Source: Kryptolebias marmoratus (Eukaryota; Chordata; Actinopteri; Cyprinodontiformes; Rivulidae). From it: a stretch of DNA of 64,000 nucleotides. Below are positions 52,059 to 63,464 of the stretch, one piece after another (positions within the stretch are counted from its first letter, which is position 1; every line of letters starts with the position of its first letter). The stretch spans positions 15,767,543-15,831,542 of the forward strand of contig NC_051437.1 of the NCBI RefSeq assembly GCF_001649575.2. Direction: 5' to 3'. The translations under genes were made by a program, and so were the position numbers. The notes below the pieces were generated by a model. It was not told the origin of the DNA and ran no database searches. It saw nothing but the letters and a program-made list of their open reading frames with translations.

Positions 52059-54938
52059 TGTGCCTTTGAGCTATGACGAGATCATATCCAGACCATATTA
52101 CAGCTCTGATTATTTTTAATCACAACATGGCCTGTACTGTAACTGTGGAACTACAAGTCAAACAAATTAGCACCCTAATCAACAGGCTCCACAGGACTCC
52201 CCTCCAAATGCGGATCTTGGAAAACAAACAGACGACATTGCAGGCCAGGTTGCCTCAACCACAAAACACACGTCAGTGCCCGGCATTACCCCGCCGTGTT
52301 GTCATACCCTCTAAATGCTCGGGACGGTTAGGGTGAGAGAAAACAGGAGGGCTGCATGCATGAAACAAACCCGAGCAAGTTCATACTTTTCACATGAGCA
52401 CGACAATGAAGATACAGAAAAAAAGGGATGTGATGGTGGTTGAAAAAAGAAGGAACAGGAAGACGTAAAAAGGATGTGGTTGGAGTTAAGAACAAGCACT
52501 TGGATGGCCGTAAGCTCATGAAGGTAATAACTGGTGAGGGCGGAGTGAGAGATGGGGTAAGTGGGGGACACTAGAGCATATAAATGTCACATTGCTGCAG
52601 TGATTTTTCAGTCAGGGCCTGTGGTTGTAACCTTAGCCATTTTTTCACTGTTCTGCTATGCAAAATAAGGGTGTTGAAATCCCTGGGCCAGGCTTACATA
52701 CACGCGGCTCATCAGGCCAGCCAAATGTGAGTGTACAGACACATACACACACACATCCTTGTTTTTCTACATGCGTTGGAACTATTTATTAAAATAATCT
52801 GTTCCATTGTCCCTTACAGCCACAACTTAACCATCTCTAATGCAACCTCATAGCCTTCTGCCAATCTTATTCTATTATACACTGTAAATAGACTTACTAA
52901 TCATACAAAAAAACTTTAAAACATATGTAATTATAAAAAAAATTATTAACAGGAAGACAACTAATTAACTAACTAATTAACTAAAAACCAATTGCTAAAA
53001 CTGCTGTCCAAGTACAATTATTTTGGTATAGCTGGAGTTGTACTGAAACGGGCCAAAATAAATCAAGATTTCCTCAAAGATCACAATGATGAGCCTGAAA
53101 TGTGATATCTAAACACTGCAGATATAAATCTGGTAACTTATTGACCCTTACTGGGCTGAGTTCACACATATGATGATCTGATTACACAAGTAGGATTTTC
53201 ACTTAATCTGCAGAGACCCCACCCCATAATCCACTGGTTTGAAAGAATTAGTTACCAATGTCTTAAAACCAGACACTTCAAGACAATCTTGGTGATGTTC
53301 TAGTCCACACCCTTATAGTCAGCTCTTTTATGCTGGCATGAGAAATGCTTACTAAAATTGGGCTGGTGGCACAATGTTATGCTAAAAATCATTTGTAATT
53401 TCAGTGTTGATATATACTCTGTTAGGAGTTTGGTTTTATGGATGAGAAATAAAGCAAGGTTTTCATGCACATGCACAGACTTACATGCACTCACCCAAAC
53501 TAATGTGCCAATAGGAGCAACAACATTGTTCTGTCCACACATAGTTCATAGAGGGTTAGCAGGAGCAGCCCTCCAGCTGGGGTATAAAATACAAATCAAA
53601 CATGACAGACTGACACACAGACATACTTCTATAAAAGCTGGTTGTAACCACACCATGCACAAAAACACCACGTTCAAAAAACACTGCGTCAATTATCACA
53701 TCAACATTCAGCCTTCACCAGCCCAGCAGGATTTATAGCAGGCAGTGGGGAGCCAACAACACTAATAGCCTCTAACTCATTGATCGGTCCTCCGTCCAAG
53801 ACAAACATGCTGATCCTGATGAACTGTGATCCGAGGAAACTCTAAAGTGCTCAAGATACTTATTGTGGTTTACAGGACCAATCCAAGACCAACACCTGGG
53901 GACAAACCAATGATGGAAACCAATGGTGCTGCTTGCTTTGCAGAGTGATATCACGAGACCACCTACTCTGCTGCAATCAGCCCATCCCAAACCCCCATTT
54001 TCTACCGTTGCCTTCCTGACCTTCGACCTAGCTTCCTTACCTTATTCTCTGTTCTCTCCTCCTTCTGCCCTAGCTCATTCTCACTAAAATTTGCCTTCTT
54101 GCCTTTGAGTGGCAGAGTCAAGCAAGGGGTCTCTATTTAGCCACTTCCTGTTTGAGGGAGCTAGTATATATGCCCCTCCAGGCCAGTGCTCAGCTTGCCA
54201 TGTGTGAGCAAATGAGGCTTTTTGAAGACTCCAGCAGAGCTCAGGTTGCTGCTATAAATTTGCTGCTTAAATTGCTACTGCTGAAAAAATGTTTTCTAGT
54301 TCTCACAAAAGGAGCAGTTCTTGTATGGAATGCTGAATATATGAAAGTGAGTTGTTTTGATTTGTCATCCAGTGAATACCATCAGCAGAAAATAAGATGT
54401 ATAAGTGCATTATTGTGACTTCTTCCCCCAAACAACTATTGCCCAAACTTAATCGGAGTTTGAAATAGTGAGATATGTCTCAAGCTCACCAAGAGACCTC
54501 CAAATACTAAAGGCTTTTCTTCCTGCCACAGCATGGGGTAGACAGCTGATTCCCTGTATATGTATGTCTGTGTTTGTGTTGAGAGTGTATTTTCAGCTGG
54601 CACCCCTCAGCTTTGGCAGGACTGTGTCTTCTGGCACTCACAGGGGCAAATTTGTCCGTGGGGTTTGGTTTGGGTTTTGTCCCTAATGTAGGAACATGTG
54701 AGTATATACATGTGGGGATAAGATAGCCAAGATTTCTGCTCATTATCACCACTGCAACCAGCAAGCTTAAGGCCAAGAGCTTGAGAGGAAAAAGATAGTG
54801 AAGTCTGAAGATGGTGGTAAGTGGCATGGTTGAGGAAAATGTGTTATAAAGGTGGAAATAATCAACCCATTTGTTATGGAGAAACTACTCAGTCCATGCA
54901 ACAGTTCACAAAATCCTATTATTCACTGAAGACAATGG

Positions 54939-54940
<2 letters not shown>

Positions 54941-54993
<53 letters not shown>
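54941..54993. repeat. Long (TA)n microsatellite
   Basis: A pure AT run of about 26 units. It is self-complementary and can extrude a cruciform. It also produces the Tyr-Ile repeat at the end of a spurious minus-strand open frame. Confidence 0.97.
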
Positions 54994-54997
<4 letters not shown>

Positions 54998-56844
54998 CAT
55001 TGAGATGAAATGTTTCCTGTTCATTGTCACTGTGTTTTTGCAAACAACAGAACATGTGCTCATACTGTTTGCAATCTTGTGGAATTTCAACAAAATTATG
55101 TGTGTCTGTGCCTTTCAAGCTCATCTTTGCATTGCTTTGTTGTGGTCACTGGTCCTGTGGGTGGTCCTGGTGTGGTTCAGCTGTTCAGAATTATTTCCAT
55201 TTAAACATATTTGTGGTACTCGAAGCAAACCACCAATGAGATCCACTCCACTGGAGGCACCACCAAAAGCTTAGCCCTCTGTGTGACCGCCTGCATGATT
55301 GTGCGTGCTGTGTTTATGGTCTGTGTGTTTATCATAAACTGATGTTCAAATGTGTGAATAGATGTGATTCTCTGTTGCCTGTCTTCAAGCGTATAAGAAA
55401 AAGTGTGAGAGAAAAAAATTCTCATGTAGTTCAAAAAAATGTAGCAGTGGGAGTGCTGATGAATTGGTGTGTTTTGAATTGCAGGGCCCCTTCAGGGCAT
55501 TGTGTTCAAGTGATCAGTAACTCCTCTCTCAGGGGTTCCTTCCCGCCTCAAACAGCAGAGCAGATTGGATCACTGGGAAGGAATGCGGATGGCTTTTTAG
55601 ACACTACCATCAGTGATGTGTTGTTCTTTTTTTGTCTTTGAGTGTGACTTTTTAGTGGACAGATGAGGCTTAGGTGTGAATTGGCTCATACACTAAAAAT
55701 CTGTTTGTAAGCTCAACTACATCTGTGTTTAAATTCAAGCATGCACTGTATGCCCTGAACAAGTCCTACATACAAGTATAGTTTGTCACTTGGATCACAC
55801 ACAAAAAGTTTATTTTTATTTGTCTACATAACTGGTTATTTCCTCTGCTTTCTTTTCTTTGTTTTTAATGTACTAACTAGTTGTAATTTCCACAAGGCAT
55901 TTATTTTGTGTTCTGTAGATTTTTTGAAAAAGAGTCAGTATGCATTTGTTGACCTTTTAGTATCCGATTTAGTTAAGCATCTCTATTGCTGAAACCAAGC
56001 AACTTACACATAAACAGAAATGGTCATTTATCACTCGCAAGAACAAGAAAGGTGGTAACAGTGTTGCCACCGTGACATTTCCACAAAAAGAAGATTGCTT
56101 TCCCAAGGCTGCCTTTTGTATGTGCTTTCCCATAACTCATCTGGCAAACAGGAAAGAATCACAGGCAGGATTGGATGGGTGTTGACCCAAAACAGCTCCA
56201 ATCCCATTATGCAGTGACAAATGACAGGGAAGTCTTTGGAAGCCTTAGCCTATAGAAAGAGAAAGGAAACTGGGAATAATTAGAGTGACAAAGTTGTGCT
56301 GAAGAGACAAAATCAGCTAAATAGCAGAGAACAGATTAAACATCTAGGACATTGCAAGTTACCATTTCAGTAAACTGTGCTGGCGGGGGGATATAACTGG
56401 CTGGGTGAGAGGTGGGGAAAGAGAGGGAGTCGAAGCATGCCCTGTTGTTGACCACAGGGACCTTGGTGTTGACATGGAGACCACAGCAGAGCTTCCCCAG
56501 GCTGGCACTGATAGAGTCTCAAAAAAATTCAGTTGTATCTATTACTAAGCAAATGCAGATACATGTTGTTAGTCTTTAATTGTCTTGTCTTTGTCTTTAT
56601 AGTGTCTCTGTGGGTTGGGTGGGGGGGATCGCTGAGCAGAACTTCACACTATTGACAGAATGGGGAAACACCAGATGCACATGCACAAATAGCAGCATGT
56701 GTGGGTACACACATGTTTGCCAGATTTTTGCTTAGGAGTAGATGTATTCATCAGTTAATTCTGAGAACAACCAAACAAACTTTAAAGTTGGAAATAAGTG
56801 GGTCTACCCTAATCCCAAAGGCTTTTAAATAACATGGCTTACAA

Positions 56845-57633
56845 CAACATTTTAAACATTATTTTATTTCAAAAGTACACAAACGGGACCAACATTGTTC
56901 CATAAGGCAAAGCTCAAATGTTAACAACCACTCACATCAGAGGACTCAAAATCTCATTGTCACAGTTTATGGGTACCACTTGTAAATTATAAATAAGACT
57001 TTTTATATATACATAATACATAAAGTATACATTATAACTTTTTTGTCATGGAAAAAGATCATTAGACAAACATTTATGACAATCCCAGCCACATGTAATC
57101 ATCTTATTCAATACTAGTATTATTTTTTTTATCTTCAGAATCAGTGTTGTCCATGGAAATCAGAGTGAGCCCAGGGAAGGTGCATCCATCTCTGTCCACA
57201 TGGGTGTTTCTTGGCTCTAATGCCCAGTTCAAAGCCCATCTATAGACCACAGCCTATAGCTGTTACCTGAAAGGACTGGACATAGTGGTGTTAGTGTCAA
57301 TAAGTAGAGCTAAGCTGCTTGTGTAGTTTTTAAGCTTCCAGTTGTAGTATTTGCAGTGTATGACGTCTAAATTTTGTATTTTCCTTGGAATTTCTTTTTG
57401 CAGTTCATATTGATATTTCAAAAGCACCTTATTGATTACTACTTAGCAGCTGTACATTATCCGTTATGAGTCCTTTCAAATATGTGTCTCAAGGCTAAGA
57501 ACTTGGTAGGTGATGAATTGAAATTGGGCACAATATCATGTGGCGCAGAGGTGTCATTTTCTGTGGCATTGTTGTGATTCTTTTGCATGCCGAGCCAATC
57601 CATCACTGGATGGTGAGGCGGAACCAGCTCTGG
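56845..57633 (-). other. cacna2d3: cacna2d3 3' UTR (approximate)
   Basis: The interval runs from the cacna2d3 stop to just past the first canonical polyadenylation hexamer. It is AT-rich and non-coding. The left border depends on which signal is used. Confidence 0.45.
56863..56868 (-). terminator. cacna2d3: Polyadenylation signal AATAAA (cacna2d3)
   Basis: TTTATT on the plus strand reads AATAAA on the minus strand, about 0.77 kb after the cacna2d3 stop. It is the first canonical hexamer I find downstream of that stop. Further copies exist beyond it. Confidence 0.45.
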
Positions 57634-57726
57634 TCACCTGAGGAACAAGGCCATGAGTGCACAGAACAGTGTTGCTGTAAAAGATGGTATAAGACTCATA
57701 GCTGCTCCACACTCCATTGAGTTCTC
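57634..57726 (-). CDS. cacna2d3: cacna2d3 terminal coding exon
   Basis: After the acceptor TTCCCTAG the exon encodes 30 residues, ENSMECGAAMSLIPSFTATL and onward to FLR, and ends with TGA at 57636-57634. It starts in phase 0, directly continuing FHPE of the previous exon. The last 20 or so residues are hydrophobic (Leu, Phe, Ala, Met), as in the C-terminal anchor signal of alpha2delta proteins. ENSMECG corresponds to ENARECG in the human protein as I remember it. Confidence 0.9.
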   Translation of the reverse strand, partial: ENSMECGAAMSLIPSFTATLFCALMALFLR

Positions 57727-60700
57727 CTAGGGAAGCAGGGAAGGGGGACATAATGAAAATACATGAATCATTTGAATTTTAGATATATTATATTAATAGG
57801 AGGTTTGTGTCTGTGCATGCTGAATGTATGGGGTGTAAATACCTCTGGGTGGAAAGGGTGACAGGTGTCGGGGCGCCTCCTGTCTTTTTGCATCTTTATT
57901 CTCTCACATTTGAGTGATTCATTATGTGTAGCTGAAGTTAAGGCAGTGACTGATAATATGTACACTCCACAGGCTTTTTTTGCTAGCTTACTAAATGTCT
58001 CATTTATAGATGATATTTCTGACTGCACAAGTAAAAAGGCTCTACTGAAAAGAAATACATTTTTTGTACAGAAGTTTTCTTGTTGCATAGCAACAGAACA
58101 GCAGACTTTATTCTGAAGTGAGAGCTCAACAACAAAACAAATTCTGTTTAAATGTGTATAGTTAGCACATTTAAAAACACACACCCTGAAAAAGATTTGT
58201 TTTGCCTGTTTCTTTTCTTTGAAACGTTTATGCTTACCATATCAGCTACTGATCATGGTTCAAAGTTTAAACTATTAACTAGTTCAAACTGACTCACAAA
58301 GAACTGAGACAGAATTCTTACAGTGCGGTGTTTTTGAGCCCCAGCCTAAGACTTTGTTCACTTAAGAAAATATGTTTTCTTTTAGGAGAGAGAAAACAAA
58401 CTTCTCCAAAGTTTTCCACAATTTAAAAATACTCCAAAACATTTTCATTCAAGTTCAGTAGATGGACAGAATGGCTACAGTAACCCTGAGCCTGAAAATC
58501 ATGAGGTAGAGAAGAACAAAACTGTCTTTTGTCAAAAGCTGAAATATTCCGCATGTATAACACAAATAAAACTGAATTAACAATTTCATATTTTATGCCA
58601 TGTTGATCTTTCTATTTCTATCAAGCTGCTGCTGTATCATAAAAAAAACATCTGGGATTACAATAAGCTTTTTCCCAGCACAAACTCTCCTGACTTCATT
58701 CATTGAAGGATATACATGATTTCAATGGGCTCCATGGTGATTGGCTCAAAACTGCTGCAGTCACACTTGTTGTCCACCACCACCATAAAAAGGTTACTGC
58801 TGGGGATCTGCTGGATCACAAAGGACCTGCCAATTACAGTACAGACATCCAGAAAGGAAACAGAAAAAGATTATGTAGGGAGAGGAAGCAATGATAAAAC
58901 TGGAAAACAGTCAAGCTGTATGATGGGTATAATGTTAATTTCTCCATGTGCAGTCTTATCAAATACATAGGAAATTGCAACATAAGCGTCCATAGACTGT
59001 CAGGGGGATAAAACATCTCATTGCCAGTTGACAATAAACACGCAGACACAGACTCATTCAATCAGAGTTGCACACTTGTTTCCCCAACTAAGTTTCAGTC
59101 CGAAGTGAGTACCAATGAAGTGTTGCAAGATATAACACACTCCAATGAGAGACAAATGTGAACCACTCTTTGGTGCTAAAACTTTCCCATGTCTGTGTTT
59201 TATTGGCTTGGGAGATCAGGTCTTGACTCGGCCTCCTGCCTGGTGATTTATTTCCACAGATGAGCTTTGTGAGGAACAGAACTCATAAAATTGACCTTTT
59301 CATTCTGTCACCCTTTCTATCTGGACCTGTTGCTCCTTCTTTTCTTTTGGTGTAGCTTATTTATCAGAACCACTTTATCAGACATGTATAAAAACATGTG
59401 TACAAATACATTTTTTCATGCCAAAGAGTCCTGACCTAGTATCTACAGGAATACCCCTGTCTTCACTAATTTAATTCCATGACCAATTTAGTCTGACCAC
59501 AAACAGCCCCTCATTCCTAAATAACACCAAAACCAAACCATCACACTTAATACATGCATCCCAGCGTGACTAACAGCACCCAACTAAATCAATCCAGTTC
59601 CAAGCAGAGAAAATTAAAATATGCCAAGGTTTTAATAATCCATTCTCACTCATGTGTAATGTCAAGATGGTCTAGCTCTGCCCACTGATAAAAAACAGAG
59701 CAAGCATTCCTAGAGAAAAGACCTAAACACATCCTGACACAGCATGGCTGCTGGCCTTAAATGTACCCACTGTTGGGAACGTGAGCTCCATGCCCCAAAT
59801 AAATGCACACATACACTGTAGACACATGCAAGAATATGTGAAATGTGCACACAATCACAGCAACATACATTAATGCACTTTCTTGCACAAACTTCAACAA
59901 TACAGATGACTTGTTTTCAGCAAAGTGCTATTACTCTGTGGCCAATAGATTTTGGCCAGCGGACAAGGACATCCAACATTTCTTAAGCAAAAGTAAAAAA
60001 AACAAATGACAGCAAGACTGTCTTGAGTAACATAAATATTAACAAAAAGAAAAATGGCAGAAAAACAGACAAAAAAATGAGTGTTGCATGTATAAAACTG
60101 GGGAAGTGTTGAAAAAAGTACATGCAAAGACATTAATAGATCATGTTCTATTTTCAAAGTTCTGGCAAAATATACTGTTAGCTAGACAAACCTGATGAAA
60201 AATTTCAGGTTTTAGTTGCAAGTTTGCAACCTGTTGCAACCAGGTGTTGTTTCAGAGCAGCAGGGATTTATAATCCACTCTATAAACAAATCAGTCTAGG
60301 CTAAAATTTGGCTACAGCTCTCATAGTGGAAGTTTATACTTTGCTAAGGACTTAAAAGCTGCACGCATATTTACAGTACAACCATGATCTTTTCTGATTT
60401 TGACCTATAATGCTGTGTATAATTTAATAGCTCCAGGTTCATTAGCATTACATTGCTCAAATAAAATATAATGGAAATCAAGTTTTCAGAGTCAGACTGT
60501 AATTGTATTTTCTTATTTGACTTTTGACAAAAATGACACAAAAATTCCAACATTTACTAAATATTTTTTTACATACTTGCCTTCTATGATATTAAGACAA
60601 AGAAACATGATATGTGCAAGAAAGCTGTGAGTGCTTTTATCTTTGATGTGAGATAATATTGAGACTTTTCTAAGACTTTAACAACTAATGTCAAATCTAT

Positions 60701-61973
60701 GTGTATAAGTGCAGAAATTTAAGCTGTTACTAACTGCAACTTTCGACCTCAAGATTTTGTTTTAATCCGTCATAGTGGAGAAAAAGAAATATCGTCTAAT
60801 GAGGCATTTAAACTTTTAAATCACTCCATCTTTTTTTTCAGTGCATTGTACCACCAGTCAGAAAGTTGTGGGTATGTCTACATATTAAACAAACGCATGC
60901 CGCCACAGGCTCAAAAACAGTAAAGAACGGTTAAACGGGTGAGAGCTTAGGGTATATTTCCTAGAGCATAAAGTCGACACACGTGTCTCTGTAAAAATAT
61001 GAAAGAAGGCCTCAGTCAGAGACTAACGTAAAACAGATGTTTATCAGCAATAAATTCTATTACAAATATGAGCTATAAAATTCCATAAAAATGAAATTAA
61101 AACTCCATTTTACTTTGTCAGATTTATGCATTAGAAAAAAAATATGTATGTTAAAGATTGACTTGTTGTGCAGACCTGCCTGCTAAACCTGCTTCTGGTG
61201 TCATTGGTGGAAAAGCAAAGCTCTGTCGTATGTGTCCCTACGGGTGTGTGAGGGTGGGAGTAAGTGCTGCGTGAGTGTTGAGGGTCTGACTGGATCCCCA
61301 GTTGTGTTTTAGACGTGGCACCCACGGCGGTGGTTACTCTACTGACCTTATGGGGCTGCACCGGCAGCAAAGGCACAAGGAAAACACACACACATTCACA
61401 CACACAAACACAGATTTCTAAGCTCACTGGCAGTTCCACAGCTGGGAGCAATGAAGGGCCCATTGGAGGGATCCAGAGAACACCCCACAATTGCCTGACA
61501 GAAAATCCCAAATTGTTAATAGGGGACCACACTCATTTTCTCATTTTTAAAGGAAGTTTTTTTTTTTTTCCTACTTCTCTCCATCTCCAAGTGCTTTGTA
61601 TTTCAAATTCCTGGAAGACAAAGTTAGTGTTTGTGTCTATCTTTGATAGAATATCAATATATTAACAAATTAATTCAATGATTTTCATCATCAGGGATGT
61701 AAAAAATAAAGAATTTATAGGTGAGAGTTAACAAGTTTTTAATTAACGCAGTAAAAACATATGATAAAACAACCTTGTTGTTTAAAGACATGTCTTTATA
61801 GATTGTTGTTGGTGTAATTTGTTGACGATTTGTGTGTGAGAGAGAGTCTTAGCCATACTTGATGCAGCCATCGCAGTCGATGTTGCCCATGTTTTCTTTG
61901 ATGGTTCTCTCTGAAACGAAGGCTGGGTACTCCGTGTCACACGGCACCTGCATGGTTGGGACTGCTGTCTGAG
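57634..61973 (-). CDS. cacna2d3: Calcium channel alpha2delta-3 subunit, last four exons (5' part off the right edge)
   Basis: The minus-strand join of 61973-61859, 58826-58714, 57925-57843 and 57726-57634 encodes the last 133 residues plus a split codon; the full protein is about 1,090 residues. Alpha2delta subunits are extracellular, membrane-anchored auxiliary subunits that promote trafficking and gating of voltage-gated calcium channels. Diagnostic blocks are CDTEYPAFVSERTIKEN, SFVIQQIPSSNLFMVVVD, PIEIMYNESLKCER and RRRPDTCHPFHPEENSMECG, then a hydrophobic C-terminus consistent with the delta-subunit anchor or GPI signal. NESLKCER and FVSERTIKE favour CACNA2D3 over CACNA2D4. The frame is kept through all three introns only if the middle one is an AT-AC intron. 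The gene is convergent with wnt5a. Confidence 0.93.
57727..57842 (-). other. cacna2d3: cacna2d3 last intron (116 bp)
   Basis: A very short phase-0 GT-AG intron. The donor is GAG/GTATTT and the acceptor CTTCCCTAG/GAG with a clear pyrimidine tract before it. Confidence 0.88.
57843..57925 (-). CDS. cacna2d3: cacna2d3 penultimate exon (NESLKCER...FHPE)
   Basis: An 83-bp exon encoding the last two bases of a Tyr codon, then NESLKCERIKMQKDRRRP, DTCHPFHPE, and a GTATTT donor. The block matches alpha2delta-3 very closely. The only AG nearby, eight bases upstream (CTTCAG/CTACACAT), puts the exon out of frame with the preceding exon. Starting after ...CTACAC, as an AC acceptor, restores the frame and yields IEIMYNESL. 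Confidence 0.92.
57926..58713 (-). other. cacna2d3: cacna2d3 U12-type AT-AC intron (788 bp)
   Basis: The minus-strand 5' border is ATG-T/ATATCCTTC, matching the minor-spliceosome donor consensus ATATCCTT. Near the 3' end is CCTTAAC, the U12 branch-site consensus, and the intron ends ...CTACAC 11 bases after that motif. Removing it joins T to AT to make TAT (Tyr) and continues the protein as PIEIMYNESLKC. The nearest GT donor (AT/GTATAT) joined to the only nearby AG leads to a stop within a few codons, so a major-type intron does not work here. Confidence 0.88.
58714..58826 (-). CDS. cacna2d3: cacna2d3 exon (SFVIQQIPSSNL...PIEIM)
   Basis: A 113-bp exon. The acceptor is TTGGCAG/G. It completes a Lys codon and encodes SFVIQQIPSSNLFMVVVDNK, then CDCSSFEPITMEPIEIM and one base of Tyr. 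It aligns residue for residue with the alpha2delta-3 segment between the CIK and YNESL blocks. Confidence 0.93.
58827..61858 (-). other. cacna2d3: cacna2d3 intron (3.0 kb)
   Basis: A GT-AG intron (donor AA/GTATGG, acceptor TTGGCAG) that splits a Lys codon after its second base. It holds scattered CA repeats. A less AT-rich block near 61180-61510 carries open frames on both strands but no recognisable protein. Confidence 0.85.
61859..61973 (-). CDS. cacna2d3: cacna2d3 exon (CDTEYPAFVSERTIKEN)
   Basis: A 115-bp exon. Acceptor TTGCTTCAG, then two bases completing a codon, then QTAVPTMQVPCDTEYPAF, VSERTIKENMGNIDCDGCI and two bases of Lys before GTATGG. CDTEYPAFVSERTIKE is diagnostic for alpha2delta-3. 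A second AG five bases downstream is a possible alternative acceptor, but using the first gives [G]CT-CAG, Ala-Gln, as in the human protein. The preceding exon is not visible before the window ends. Confidence 0.9.
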
Positions 61974-63464
61974 CTGAAGCAAGGAGGGATGAGAGAAAAC
62001 GACAGAAGTCAGGAAAAAAAAAAGAAAAAGAAAGGAATTAAAGAAAGAAAGAAAAAGAAAGGCAAAGAAAACTGAATCATAAAAATAAAATAAAAAATAG
62101 TACAGGAGAGGGGAAACAAACCACAGAGAGAAAGTTGGTGGAAATGTTTCAGAACACCCATGTGTGAGTCAAATTATGCATATAAAAAGTCAATAAAATA
62201 GATTGCAGGCAAACAGTTCAACACACCACATCCATGCATAAACCAAAGGCATTAGATAAAACAGTATTTCTGAACCAGTGCTGCTTTTTGCCCTGCTAGA
62301 AATAAGTCCAATGTAAATTCAGACCATCTTTTCTTACAGTATTGCTTGTACACTACTGCCATCCAGAGGGTTGAAACAGTCCTACAGGATGGTTGGTTCA
62401 AGCCTAAAATCATGAATTTAATAAATGCAGGCAGACAGTTTCATTACAGAGCTTGTCTCATTTTTATGACAGAGATTTCTAAAGATTGTGGATTATTTGT
62501 GTGATTGGAAAGAAGTGGTTTAATTACAGTGAGTCAGCAGCGCAGCGTTGTCGCGTGAGTGTGTGTGCGTTAGATACAAACTGTAGACATGTATAAACGT
62601 CTGGGATTAGTTCAGGCTGAGAAGCTGTGTAGATTTGGTTACTGGCTGCTAAGTTGGGATATTTCAGCTGTGTGTCACAGGCCCTATGTCTTTGTTGTAA
62701 AAAGATATAGAAAGTACTGCTAAGACCTGAGGCTAGCCAGCTGTGAAATTGTCTCGACTGCTTGGCGAGCAACGATGCCCAGCTTCACTTCATTCAGGAT
62801 TAAAGTGTGCAAGGAAAGCATTTTATGGACTTTCATTTTGTGGTTCTTTCTCCTTCCCTCTCACATTCACCAAATATTTTATTAGTTTTGGCCACAATTA
62901 ATACGACAATATGATGCTGCTTAGTGAGGCTTTCATTCCAGACAGGCAAATAATATTCAACACTTCATAAAGCATGAGGAATCACAGCACTCACTGCCTG
63001 GCAGTGATAATATGAGAATGTGCATTCATGGAAGCAAGTGAGAAAAAAAAAGGAAGAAAGACACAAAACCAGTGGAAAAGAGAAAACAAAGACACGCTGT
63101 GTTAAAAAACACTTTTTTCCCCCCAGCTATCCAAAACAGACTGTGTCCCCCACTAAAGAAGTATTAAACCCCCTTGGGCATTTTTTTTGCCTTGAAACCT
63201 GGAATTTTATAAAATACTTCAAATGAATAAAGTTAAATGAAGAAGAAAGCTGTCTAATATAACTCTAAAAATAAAACTAAAAAGTGGCATGTGCACATGT
63301 GTACACTCTCTTTGCTTTGAGGCCTCAATTATTACCTATATGGCTAGTCAAATATCAGTGAGCAATCTAAGTATCAAGTGATCTAAACCTGCCAAATGAT
63401 ATGAAGACATGTTCTGATAACCCAGTTAACGTCAGTGCATCACTTCTAGTAAGGGCCTCCACTA
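61974..63464 (-). other. cacna2d3: cacna2d3 intron, partial
   Basis: Intron sequence upstream of the CDTEYPAF exon. I searched the minus strand for the preceding alpha2delta-3 segment (Trp-Trp-His region) and found no match. A purine-rich AAAG/GAAA tract lies at 62013-62075. The open frame at 62524-62772 has no recognisable domain. Confidence 0.6.
62013..62090. repeat. (GAAA)n purine-rich tract
   Basis: Degenerate AAAG/GAAA repeats in an A-rich stretch within cacna2d3 intron sequence, next to the exon at 61859-61973 on the side where its pyrimidine tract would lie on the minus strand. Confidence 0.8.

Larger units (their letters stand above)
47946..56840. other. Intergenic DNA between wnt5a and cacna2d3, right part
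   Basis: No supported gene. The block 49560-49990 is less AT-rich and may be a conserved non-coding element. A GACAATAAAGTTC motif followed by (TTCT)n near 50417-50450 looks like the 3' tail of a fish retroposon. (CA)n runs lie at 51999-52020 and 52042-52058, and a long (TA)n at 54941-54993. The open frames around 53358-53738 and 55005-55641 are low in complexity and unrecognised. Confidence 0.5.

Noticed and set aside
57930..57932. AG at CTTCAG/CTACAC as a normal acceptor for the NESLKCER exon
   Set aside because: It gives the wrong phase with the upstream exon and an early stop. The AC end a few bases later restores the conserved protein.
61131..61665. Open frames on both strands in a cacna2d3 intron
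   Set aside because: They include CA-repeat products and have no match to alpha2delta-3. The flanking exons already join directly in frame without them.
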